14,613 bases of DNA. It comes from JAJYSO01 sp964495935 (GTDB taxonomy: Bacteria; Bacteroidota; Bacteroidia; Flavobacteriales; Flavobacteriaceae). The DNA lies in NCBI GenBank assembly GCA_964495935.1, contig CAZBXQ010000076.1:1-14613 (forward strand), given 5' to 3'. The position numbers and the translations under genes are program-made. This document shows, one piece after another, positions 1-6,784 of the stretch. The notes beneath the pieces were generated by a model. The model did not search any database. It worked only from the letters and a program-made list of their open reading frames with translations, and was not told where the DNA came from. Position 1 is the first letter of the stretch. Every line of letters begins with the position of its first letter.

Positions 1-160
1 TCCGACGGAGGAGGAATCTTTTACCTCCTCATGGCTTAAGCTCTCTCACTACGCTCGAGGATGCCATTTTTGGGATACTGCCAACGCAAACTATGTCACG
101 ATTTTTTCTGAATCATAAATTACTGATTATCAGCTATTTATAATAGCGGTTAGATAAGAT
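1..160. repeat. Diverged palindromic repeat, copy 1 (cut by window edge)
   Basis: This stretch aligns by eye with 6790-6946. Shared words include GGAGGAATCTTTT, TCTCTCACT, CCATTTTT and, at the right end, GGTTAGATAAGAT (148-160 and 6934-6946). The left part can fold on itself because GGAATCTT is followed by AAGCTCTCTC. The start is probably truncated by the window edge, since the other copy is preceded by GTCAT. The copies look about two-thirds identical, so they are old. No coding potential is evident. Confidence 0.6.
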
Positions 161-220
161 ATAATCCTTTAGGGGAAATCAACCTATCATTCATTTTCTT
201 TATTTTTAATTTTATTTGGC

Positions 221-228
221 TACTTTCG
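221..228 (+). promoter_or_regulatory. Possible -7 element for the ECF sigma gene
   Basis: TACTTTCG matches the Bacteroidota -7 consensus TAnnTTTG with one mismatch. No convincing -33 TTG is seen at the right spacing. If real, transcription would begin at about 233-235. That would place the ATG at 232 at the very start of the message and favour the ATG at 259. Confidence 0.3.
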
Positions 229-258
229 TTCATGTTTATAACAAACCCTCAATTCGTA

Positions 259-807
259 ATGATTGACAAAAACAAGCCGGATATCATTATAAAAGCCTTA
301 AAGAAAGGAAACAAAAAGGCTTTTGACGAGGTTTATAAAACCTATTACGAAAGACTCTGTCAATACCTTCTCAGCTATACGAAAGACCAAGCAAAAATTG
401 AAGATATCGTTCAAGAAACCTTTATCACGTTATGGGACAAGCGCAAGGACTTAAACATCAAAAAATCACCGGAAAGTTATTTATTCAGAACGGCTCATAA
501 TAAGTTTATCGACACCTATCGCAAAAAAGAGCGAACGAATTCTTTTTTATTGGACTACTATCACACGGCTATCCTACGAGCAGAAAAAAAAGATCAAAGC
601 TATAAAAAGCGATTGCTAAAAAAACTGAAGAATTGCATTAACGCTCTACCTAATCGCTGCCAAAAAGTATTCAAAGCCTGTAAACTCACATACAAAACCA
701 ATCAAGAGGTTGCCGATGAATTGGATATTTCCATCAAAACCGTGGAAAAACATGTTTCCAAGGGATATCGATTGATACGGAAATGTGTAGAAGAAAAGCA
801 GGAATAA
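259..807 (+). CDS. ECF-type RNA polymerase sigma factor
   Basis: A sigma-70 family factor of the extracytoplasmic-function class, which would direct core RNA polymerase to a specific promoter set. From the ATG at 259 it has 182 residues. Region 2 spans about 17-91, with EDIVQETFITLWDKR and then the YLFRTAHNKFIDTYRKK stretch that usually melts and contacts the -10. Region 4 spans about 121-175, with the helix-turn-helix EVADELDISIKTVEKHVSKG. An in-frame ATG at 232 would add nine residues, but the family usually starts close to region 2 and a possible -7 element lies at 221-228. Bacteroidota FecI-like factors are normally followed by a FecR anti-sigma gene and SusC/D-type genes. Here the next gene is a convergent RND permease, so the factor is an orphan. 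It is rich in lysine and AT compared with the pump genes. Its regulon and signal cannot be read from the sequence. Confidence 0.93.
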   Translation: MIDKNKPDIIIKALKKGNKKAFDEVYKTYYERLCQYLLSYTKDQAKIEDIVQETFITLWDKRKDLNIKKSPESYLFRTAHNKFIDTYRKKERTNSFLLDYYHTAILRAEKKDQSYKKRLLKKLKNCINALPNRCQKVFKACKLTYKTNQEVADELDISIKTVEKHVSKGYRLIRKCVEEKQE

Positions 808-824
808 GATACTGAATCAAGCCG

Positions 825-840
825 TGCCTCTCGGCAGGCA
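825..840. terminator. Inverted repeat between convergent genes
   Basis: TGCCT and AGGCA form five-pair arms around a six-base loop between the convergent sigma-factor and RND genes. No T-run follows on either strand, so terminator function is uncertain. A similar CTGCCT...AGGTAG pair occurs at 5022-5043, which suggests a dispersed small palindrome instead. Confidence 0.3.
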
Positions 841-897
841 GGTCCAGCAGAACCAGTTTTTGGATTATTCCGTCTTTAGTTTTGAGCATACCCTGCT

Positions 898-3800
898 CTA
901 CTCTCCCAGTTCAGGAATAATATCATTTTCTTCCGTCTCATAAGGTACGCCGGTAATCTTTTCTTGCAACCATTGGAAGAACATATACAACGTGGGGATC
1001 ACAAAAACACCAAATACGGTTCCTATTAACAATCCAAATACAGCTCCCGTTCCAATGGATCGGTTTCCGATAGCCCCCACTCCCTGAGCCGTTACAAGTG
1101 GCATCAGTCCAAAAATAAAAGCAAAAGAAGTCATCAAAATCGGTCGTAAACGGGCCTTTGCTCCATCAATAGCCGAGTCCATAATGCTTTCTCCGCGACG
1201 CCTTCGCTGAACTGCAAATTCGACTATCAAAATGGCATTCTTGGCCAAGAGTCCAATCAACATGATTAATCCAATCTGAAAATAAATATTGTCCTCCAAT
1301 CCGAAAAGCCAGGTAAAGAAATAGGCCCCAAATACCCCCAACGGGATGGATAGTAAAATGGAAAACGGAAGGAGATAACTCTTATACTGAGCCGATAACA
1401 GAAAGTACACAAAAACCACTACCAATAACACGATAAAAGCCGTTTGCCCGGAAGCCTTTTCTTCTTCCCGGGTCAAGCCCGAAAACCCGATATCATAATT
1501 TGTGGGCAGCTCACTCGCCACTTCTTTAACCGCTGCCAAAGCATCTCCCGAGCTATATCCCGGATTGGGGGCCCCGGTTATCTTAGTTGAATTAAACATG
1601 TCAAATCGCGTCACCGACTGCGGCCCATATATACGAGTCAGGCTGATGAATTGAGTGATCGGGGCCATTTCCCCGCTGCTTGTTTTAACGTAGATATTAC
1701 TTACATCATCAACCGTCATGCGATCCTCGGGTAACGCCTGGATATAAATTCGATATTGTTTCCCAAATCGGGAGAAGTCAGCCGCATAAATGCCTCCGAT
1801 ATAGCCTTGCAACGTACGAAATATAGAATTTATATCGACTCCGGATTCCATGGCTCGGGGAACATTGATATCCAGTCTGTACTGTGGAAAATCGGTATTA
1901 AAAGACGACTGTGCGTATTGAATTTCAGGACGTTCATTTAATCTTCGTACAAATTCTTTGTTCTGATTGCTTAATTCTAAAAAGCTCCCCCCGGATTTGT
2001 CCAGCAAATTCACTTCAAAACCTCCCGAAGCACTGTATCCCGGGACACTTGACGGAGAGAAAAAGGTGATCTCTGCGCCGGGAATCGCTTCGACTGCCTT
2101 AAAAAGCTTATTTCGGATTGATTCTATCGATAAATCTTCCGTTTTTCGTTTACTCCAATCCTCCAGCTTAATGGTTCCCAATCCATGATTGCTTCCTTGT
2201 CCGCTAATTCTACTCCATCCGGCCACCAATGAATAATTCCGAATCCCCGGGATATCCGCTATCTCTTCCCGAATCTGATCGTTAACGGCTTCTGTACTCT
2301 CAATAGAGGATCCTTCGGGCAACTCCGTATTCACCATTATCACACCGCGATCTTCTTCGGGAACAAAACCCTTTGACATATGATTGGACAACCACCAGAT
2401 TCCGGCACCGGCAAGAATGATGACAACCGGGGTAATCCATTTATGACGGGTAATAAAATGCAAGGATTGACCATACCGGTTGACAGTAGCTTCAAAAGCG
2501 GTATTAAATCCCTTGTAAAATCGCTGTACTATATTTTTATTTTGGCGTTCTTCAGCGGGTTTCAGAAAAAGAGCGCATAACGCGGGGCTCAGCGTCAGGG
2601 CGTTAACGGCCGAGATCATAATCGCCGTCATTAAAGTCACTCCAAATTGCTTAAAAAAGACTCCCGGAGGCCCCGGCACGAAAGTCAATGGAATAAACAC
2701 AGCCGCCATCACCAACGTGATAGAGATAATAGCTCCGGCAATTTCATCCATGGCCCGAATCGTCGCTCTTTTAACATCTCTGGCCCCTTTATCAATTTCA
2801 GCATGTACCACCTCTACCACTACAATGGCATCATCAACCACGATTCCAATCGCCAGTACCATGGCAAACAGCGTCAATAAATTAATGGAATAGCCAAATA
2901 GATTCAGGAAAAAGAAAGTTCCAATAATCGATACCGGAACCGCAATGGCCGGAATCAAAGTAGATCGAAAATCCTGTAAGAAAATAAAGACCACAATAAA
3001 CACTAAAATAAAGGCCTCGATGAGGGTTCGCACCACCTTGTTAATCGAGGCATTTAAAAATTCATTGGTATCATAATTAATAAGGATATGTATCCCTTCG
3101 GGGAGTTCCTTCTCCAATTGATCCAGATAAATTTTAATTTCATCGATAATCTCCCTTGCATTAGATCCTTTCACCTGGCTGATAAACAAGGGTACGCTGG
3201 GGTAATTAGCAACATGTGAAGCCGAGGCATAGCTCTGTCTGCCCAGCTCTACTTCGGCAACATCCTTAAGCCGGAGATATTCTCCATTTCCCAACGCCTT
3301 GATTACAACATTCTCATATTGCTTTGCGTTCTCATAGCGTCCGGAGTATCGAATGGTGTATGAAAAAGTTTCGCCGCTACTCTCTCCCAAAACCCCGGCA
3401 GTAGCCTCCTGACTCTGGGAGTTAATGGCCTCAAAAATATCCTGAGGTTCCAGCCCGTAAGAAACCATTTTACTGGGGTCAATCCAAATCCGCATGGCAT
3501 ACGTCTGGGAACTATAGGTTCCCACATTCCCCACTCCTTCAATTCGCTGTATAACCGGAATTACATTGATGTTCAAATAATTGGACATAAATTCGGCATC
3601 ATATTCCGGATTGGTGCTGTAAAAGTCCATAAACATCAGGGAGCTCGTCTGTTGTTTTCTTGTCGAGATCCCACTTTGCACTACTTCCTGCGGCAAAGAT
3701 CGATTGGCCAATGCCACCCGATTCTGGACATTTACTGCCGCAATATCGGGGTCATATTCCTGATCAAAATAAACGGTAATTCTTCCCCCTCCGTTATTCG

Positions 3801-4047
3801 AAGCACTGGAGGTCATATAGGTCATTCCTTCGACCCCATTAATCTGTTCTTCCAAAGGAATAATAACGCTGTTTAACACCGTTTCGGCATTGGCACCGGG
3901 AAAAGAAGTACTAACTCGAACTGTGGGTGGGGCAATATCCGGATACTGGGTAATAGGAAGACTGATAATTCCCAAAATCCCGAGAATTACAAGTAGAATA
4001 GAGATAACCGTGGACAATACGGGATCCTCAATAAACCGTTTAAGCAT
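898..4047 (-). CDS. RND efflux permease, HAE1 family (AcrB-like), solitary
   Basis: Inner-membrane, proton-driven drug/metabolite exporter of 1049 residues, the length typical of AcrB. The order is as expected: TM1 at about 10-30, first periplasmic porter/docking loop at 35-335, TM2-6 at 340-495, TM7 at about 537-555, second periplasmic loop at 560-865, and TM8-12 at 870-1030. The proton-relay residues are present: Asp405-Asp406 in GIVVDDAIVVVE of TM4, Lys936 in GLLAKNAILIVEFA of TM10, and Arg966 before the LRPILMTS stretch. It closely resembles the permease at 8891-12052: the first 410 residues align without gaps and 77 of the first 100 are identical. No adaptor or outer-membrane channel gene adjoins it, so it probably uses partners encoded elsewhere, plausibly those at 12097-13239 and 7471-8898 (inference). 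The ATG at 4047 begins the canonical N-terminus. No strong Shine-Dalgarno is visible. Substrates cannot be inferred. Confidence 0.97.
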   Translation of the reverse strand: MLKRFIEDPVLSTVISILLVILGILGIISLPITQYPDIAPPTVRVSTSFPGANAETVLNSVIIPLEEQINGVEGMTYMTSSASNNGGGRITVYFDQEYDPDIAAVNVQNRVALANRSLPQEVVQSGISTRKQQTSSLMFMDFYSTNPEYDAEFMSNYLNINVIPVIQRIEGVGNVGTYSSQTYAMRIWIDPSKMVSYGLEPQDIFEAINSQSQEATAGVLGESSGETFSYTIRYSGRYENAKQYENVVIKALGNGEYLRLKDVAEVELGRQSYASASHVANYPSVPLFISQVKGSNAREIIDEIKIYLDQLEKELPEGIHILINYDTNEFLNASINKVVRTLIEAFILVFIVVFIFLQDFRSTLIPAIAVPVSIIGTFFFLNLFGYSINLLTLFAMVLAIGIVVDDAIVVVEVVHAEIDKGARDVKRATIRAMDEIAGAIISITLVMAAVFIPLTFVPGPPGVFFKQFGVTLMTAIMISAVNALTLSPALCALFLKPAEERQNKNIVQRFYKGFNTAFEATVNRYGQSLHFITRHKWITPVVIILAGAGIWWLSNHMSKGFVPEEDRGVIMVNTELPEGSSIESTEAVNDQIREEIADIPGIRNYSLVAGWSRISGQGSNHGLGTIKLEDWSKRKTEDLSIESIRNKLFKAVEAIPGAEITFFSPSSVPGYSASGGFEVNLLDKSGGSFLELSNQNKEFVRRLNERPEIQYAQSSFNTDFPQYRLDINVPRAMESGVDINSIFRTLQGYIGGIYAADFSRFGKQYRIYIQALPEDRMTVDDVSNIYVKTSSGEMAPITQFISLTRIYGPQSVTRFDMFNSTKITGAPNPGYSSGDALAAVKEVASELPTNYDIGFSGLTREEEKASGQTAFIVLLVVVFVYFLLSAQYKSYLLPFSILLSIPLGVFGAYFFTWLFGLEDNIYFQIGLIMLIGLLAKNAILIVEFAVQRRRRGESIMDSAIDGAKARLRPILMTSFAFIFGLMPLVTAQGVGAIGNRSIGTGAVFGLLIGTVFGVFVIPTLYMFFQWLQEKITGVPYETEENDIIPELGE

Positions 4048-4264
4048 TGGGTGAACTTATTTGTAAAAAATTGAACTTCTATTTTAACCGAAAAGAATAG
4101 AAGAGATAGTTAGCAAAGCATCGCACCTATCGTTTTTTGCCATTAATCATTCCCTGAAGTCAAGCCCCGTATATACTGTCCTTCTGTGTTTTATTTAAAA
4201 ATCTGGAGAATTAATCTTCAAAAGTCTAATTATATAGTAGTTTAAACTTTAGTTCGATGCCCTT

Positions 4265-4272
4265 CAAAGATA
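4265..4272 (-). promoter_or_regulatory. Possible -7 element upstream of solitary RND gene
   Basis: Read on the minus strand this is TATCTTTG, an exact match to TAnnTTTG and identical to the -7 element proposed for the efflux operon at 13761-13768. It lies about 215 bases upstream of the permease start, so it would leave a long leader. No good -33 TTG is found at 19-21 bases, so it is only a candidate. Confidence 0.3.
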
Positions 4273-4354
4273 CCATATTAAAGCTATAAAGAAATCAAAT
4301 ATCTGTAGATTTTGAAGTAATTATGTATATTTTAAGGTTTATAGATTTTTATTC

Positions 4355-4369
4355 GTTAAAGACTTTAAC
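4355..4369. repeat. Palindrome GTTAAAG-A-CTTTAAC
   Basis: Seven-base perfect arms around a single A. It lies in the gene-free region about 310 bases upstream of the solitary RND gene. The symmetry suits a dimeric regulator, but no gene or firm promoter abuts it, so the role is unknown. Confidence 0.4.
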
Positions 4370-4383
4370 TTAGCAATATGTTG

Positions 4384-4413
4384 TCCATACGACATCTTGA
4401 TATATCGTATGGA
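4384..4413. repeat. Inverted repeat TCCATACGA / TCGTATGGA
   Basis: Nine-base perfect arms (4384-4392 and 4405-4413) enclose a twelve-base spacer, just 15 bases after the palindrome at 4355. It could be a hairpin in RNA or a protein site. A short open frame begins inside it (4397 or 4409), but that frame is not convincing as a gene. Confidence 0.4.
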
Positions 4414-4781
4414 TAATTCCGAAAAGTCGGATACCCCAGGAGCGATTTGTTATTTTCCGCTCTTTAATAATGTTGGAGAGGGACCTAACAACAAAAGTAA
4501 AGCAGCCTATATATTAACAAAAGTTGCGGAGTTAATACTTCAGGTATCCATTTATGCTTATGGTTCCGAAATCGACACCCCACCCTGCGGAGTGTTCCCG
4601 ATGAATTGAATCCATTTACTGTTTTTGTAACCTGCTAAAAACCCATATCATGGAAGTTGACTCCAATAAACCGTGTTGAATTTGGTACATCAGAACGTCT
4701 TCGAAACTTCAGTATATTAATATAGGGCTGCTGAATTTAATACCTAAAGCTAAAATCCAACGGAATGTTGTCTATTCGTAT

Positions 4782-4813
4782 TTTTTATAGCGAAGCGTAG
4801 CGTGATATAAAAA
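4782..4813. repeat. Stem TTTTTATA / TATAAAAA
   Basis: Eight-base perfect arms at 4782-4789 and 4806-4813 surround a GC-richer loop containing AGCG and TAGCG. The T-run stem resembles a bidirectional terminator-like or dispersed palindromic element. No gene ends next to it. Confidence 0.4.
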
Positions 4814-4852
4814 CATATCAAGGGTTTTAACGATATAAAGAGGTCTCGATAC

Positions 4853-4870
4853 TCCCGAAAGCTTTCGGGA
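4853..4870. repeat. Perfect 18-bp palindrome TCCCGAAAGCTTTCGGGA
   Basis: All 18 bases are self-complementary with no loop. It is flanked by GAGGTCTCGATAC on the left and TCTCATACCTCG on the right, which extend the symmetry imperfectly. It looks like the core of a dispersed intergenic palindrome, not an operator, because no promoter or gene is adjacent. Confidence 0.5.
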
Positions 4871-5073
4871 TCTCATACCTCGAAAAACACATGACATCTT
4901 CCTCCGGCTCAAAACTTGAGTCTAACCTGCATTCCAAATAGTGCTTTATCATCGCTAACAAAAAAGAGCTAACTGTATAGAGCGACTGTAAAGCCTATGA
5001 ATATAATGGGGAGTGTGATCCCTGCCTGTATTCGGGTAGGTAGTGGGCTTATAATCTAATTTGTGGAGTTATT

Positions 5074-5154
5074 TGTCATCCAACACACCGTGAGGAATCT
5101 TTATATCCGTAGATTTAACGAAAAAAGAGAGCCATCGCTGCGTTCTGGATGACA
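5074..5154. repeat. REP-like palindromic element bounded by TGTCATCC / GGATGACA
   Basis: An 81-bp unit with eight-base perfect terminal inverted repeats (5074-5081 and 5147-5154). The interior GAGGAATCT and AAGAGAGCC...CGTTC words correspond to those in the repeats at 1-160 and 6785-6850, so all three belong to one palindromic family. There is no transposase and no obvious target-site duplication. Confidence 0.55.
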
Positions 5155-5185
5155 GGAAACGTCAAAGATTATTATAGAGCGACAT

Positions 5186-5391
5186 GTCATTCAGGAAAAT
5201 TGCGAGGAACGTGCAATTTATTCAAAATCTTATTCCTGAGTGTAGAAGCCGAACATCGCTTGATTTGTTTTCAAGCTCAAGTTCAAGTTCAAGTTCAAAT
5301 TCAAGTTCAATTTCTCCCCACTCCCCACCATCCTCGCTTTATTAACCGCAGAGTTCACAGAGTATCCGCAGAGTTCGCGGAGTTTATTATA
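5186..5391. repeat. Modular repeat copy A (206 bp)
   Basis: Copy A has three parts. The left module starts at GTCATTC and contains a hairpin, AAATTGC (5197-5203) with GCAATTT (5213-5219). Next comes a tract of seven TTCAAN-like hexamers, about 5270-5311. The right module holds CTCCCCACTCC, then two related CCGCAGAGTTC words, then GCGGAGTTTATTATA. Copy D at 6579-6766 matches with five substitutions and three fewer hexamers. The last 92 bases (5300-5391) are identical to 5502-5593. An open frame runs through the hexamers but is an artefact of the repeat. Confidence 0.8.
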
Positions 5392-5426
5392 AAAATCCTC
5401 CCAACTAACAAGCCAACAAGCCACAA

Positions 5427-5593
5427 TTTTTGATTTCAAATTTCAAAGGGCAAATTTCAACTACTTACTTATTATTCAAAATCTTCCTTTTCGAGTTCAA
5501 TTTCAAGTTCAATTTCTCCCCACTCCCCACCATCCTCGCTTTATTAACCGCAGAGTTCACAGAGTATCCGCAGAGTTCGCGGAGTTTATTATA
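5427..5593. repeat. Modular repeat copy B
   Basis: The left module (5427-5500) differs from that of copies A and D; it matches 5630-5703 of copy C at 72 of 74 positions. The right 92 bases (5502-5593) are identical to those of copy A. Copy B therefore shows that the left and right parts are separable modules. Confidence 0.8.
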
Positions 5594-5629
5594 TAGTTTT
5601 ATCCCCGAATAACGATTAACGATTGGAGA

Positions 5630-5780
5630 TTTTTGATTTCAAATTTCAAAAGGCAAATTTCAACTACTTACTTATTACTCAAAATCTTCCTTTTCGAGTT
5701 CAAGTTCAAATCAAGTTCAAGTTCGAATTCTCTCCCCACTCCTCATTAATCACTGCCTCCGCTTTTTTAACCGCAGAGCT
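5630..5780. repeat. Modular repeat copy C, degenerate right half
   Basis: The left module (5630-5703) is nearly identical to that of copy B. The right half keeps the hexamer tract, CTCCCCACTCC and TTAACCGCAGAG, but has drifted and loses the second CCGCAGAG word and the GCGGAGTTTATTATA end. It ends about 60 bases before the promoter of the toxin-antitoxin module. Confidence 0.65.
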
Positions 5781-5843
5781 CACATTGGAGGTCCTGTTGA
5801 GTTTATCAAAATGTTTTAAAATAAAAATGAGAAGGATATTTTG

Positions 5844-5851
5844 TATATTTG
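5844..5851 (+). promoter_or_regulatory. -7 element TATATTTG for the toxin-antitoxin pair
   Basis: Exact match to TAnnTTTG, 28 bases before the ATG at 5880. A start of transcription at about 5857 would exclude the in-frame TTG at 5841 and ATG at 5853 as translation starts. The -33 element is not clear. Confidence 0.5.
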
Positions 5852-5879
5852 TATGTACGATTTTGAAATAGTGTTTATT

Positions 5880-6194
5880 ATGAAAGCTCAAAACACATAT
5901 ATAGTCCACCCCGTGACCGAAGCACAAGCTTCTGCTCTTAAAGCTTTTATGGAAGCACATAAGATAAGATTTGAAGAATCTAAAGAAAATAACGGTCAAC
6001 CTGAGTTTGTTGCTAAGGCTCCAAAAAGTGAGAAACAATACAACGATGATTTTGTCAGTATTGAAGAAAAGGGTGTTTTTGATCTCTCAGAGACGCAGAA
6101 AAAAATGTTGGATGGAAGACTGAAGGCAAATAAAGAGGATTTTATTCCCGCAAAAAAAGCCTTAAACAGACTTCGGCAAAAATATGAGTTATAA
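5880..6194 (+). CDS. Antitoxin-like protein (DUF2683-like) of a type II module
   Basis: Predicted small cytoplasmic protein of 104 residues, interpreted as the antitoxin that neutralises the downstream RelE/ParE-like toxin. The first ~30 residues (TEAQASALKAFMEAHKIRF) look like the short helical start common to small Bacteroidota antitoxins. The middle is charged and probably flexible. The C-terminus (MLDGRLKANKEDFIPAKKALNRLRQK) could wrap the toxin, as antitoxin tails often do. I recall a DUF2683 resemblance but cannot verify it. The ATG at 5880 is preferred to upstream in-frame TTG 5841 and ATG 5853 because an exact -7 promoter element sits at 5844-5851. The stop overlaps the toxin start by 11 bases, which indicates coupled translation with the antitoxin first. 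The gene is AT-rich, and repeats lie on both sides of the pair, consistent with a mobile accessory module. Confidence 0.75.
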   Translation: MKAQNTYIVHPVTEAQASALKAFMEAHKIRFEESKENNGQPEFVAKAPKSEKQYNDDFVSIEEKGVFDLSETQKKMLDGRLKANKEDFIPAKKALNRLRQKYEL

Positions 6195-6510
6195 TCTTGT
6201 TATCTTAGATCAAGCACAAGAGGAAATACGCCGAGCCTATGAATATTATGCGGAGATTTCTATTCCTGTTCTCAGGTCTTTTGATGATCAACTGGGAGAA
6301 GCCTATAAAAGCTTAGAAACAAGCCCATTCTATCAGTTCCGATATAAAAGTTTACGGGCTTTACCTTTTAAATCCTTTCCCTATATGATTTTCTTTTCTA
6401 TTGACGAACAAGAAAAAACAGTCTATATCTATTCTGTTTTTAACACGCATCAAAACCCGGATAAATACCCGAATTTGTATAAATTCAAGGAATCCTTTCA
6501 GAGATTATAG
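6184..6510 (+). CDS. RelE/ParE superfamily toxin
   Basis: A 108-residue protein with the RelE/ParE fold pattern: an N-terminal strand (YNLVILDQA), a long helix (EEIRRAYEYYAEI), a second helix ending at LETSPFYQFRY, then strands around LRALPFKSFPYMIFFSIDEQEKTVYIYSVFNT, ending HQNPDKYPNL. The FPYxIxF strand and the histidine-containing end are typical. ParE members poison gyrase and RelE members cleave mRNA on ribosomes; the sequence does not settle which applies. The length is normal and the frame is intact, so it is probably functional. Its start overlaps the upstream antitoxin-like gene by 11 bases, the standard antitoxin-toxin arrangement. A truncated repeat copy begins 17 bases after its stop codon. 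Alternative: a plasmid-stabilisation-type protein of the same superfamily. Confidence 0.85.
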   Translation: MSYNLVILDQAQEEIRRAYEYYAEISIPVLRSFDDQLGEAYKSLETSPFYQFRYKSLRALPFKSFPYMIFFSIDEQEKTVYIYSVFNTHQNPDKYPNLYKFKESFQRL

Positions 6511-6527
6511 ACTATGAAATAAATTTA

Positions 6528-6583
6528 ATCCTCGCTTTTTTAACCGCGGAGTTTATTATAAAATCTCCAATATCTATTGTCAT
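6528..6583. repeat. Shortened right-module repeat after the toxin gene
   Basis: The segment carries CCTCGCTTTTTTAACCGC directly joined to GGAGTTTATTATA, so it lacks 29 internal bases present in copies A, B and D; the missing part lies between two CGC triplets. Bases 6545-6583 (39 bp) are identical to 6751-6789, giving a 206-bp periodicity that runs straight into copy D. Confidence 0.7.
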
Positions 6584-6766
6584 TCTGGAAAATTGCGAGG
6601 AACGCGCAATTTATTCAGAATCTTATTCCTGACTGTAGAAGCCGAACATCGCTTGATTTGTTTTCAAGTTCAAATTCAAGTTCAATTTCTCCCCACTCCT
6701 CACCATCCTCGCTTTATTAACCGCAGAGTTCACAGAGTATCCGCAGAGTTCGCGGAGTTTATTATA
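6579..6766. repeat. Modular repeat copy D (188 bp)
   Basis: Aligns with copy A over its full length with five substitutions and exactly 18 bases fewer, accounted for by four instead of seven TTCAAN hexamers. The internal hairpin pairs TTGCG with CGCGCAA. Copies A and D are in direct orientation and bracket the toxin-antitoxin pair together with copies B and C. Confidence 0.8.
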
Positions 6767-6784
6767 AAATCTCCAATATCTATT

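Larger units (their letters stand above)
4048..5073. other. Gene-free region between RND gene and repeat block
   Basis: About 1 kb with no supportable gene on either strand. It contains a candidate -7 element (4265-4272), the palindrome at 4355-4369, the inverted repeat at 4384-4413, a stem at 4782-4813, a perfect palindrome at 4853-4870 and a CTGCCT/AGGTAG pair at 5022-5043. The only open frame of note (about 4397-4609) has no recognisable domain and stops without a partner. Confidence 0.6.

Noticed and set aside
1756..3876. Several short open frames on the plus strand and 3303-3542 on the minus strand
   Set aside because: They lie inside the full-length, well conserved RND gene at 898-4047 in other frames and encode nothing recognisable.
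4397..4609. Open frame of about 70 residues in the gene-free region
   Set aside because: It starts inside an inverted repeat with TTG or ATG, has no recognisable domain, no ribosome-binding site and no partner gene; composition looks random.
5149..5433. Open frame with a QVQVQVQ-like stretch
   Set aside because: The repetitive peptide is simply the translated TTCAAG hexamer tract of repeat copy A. The same holds for the frame at 6593-6895 in copy D and the antisense frame at 5230-5439.
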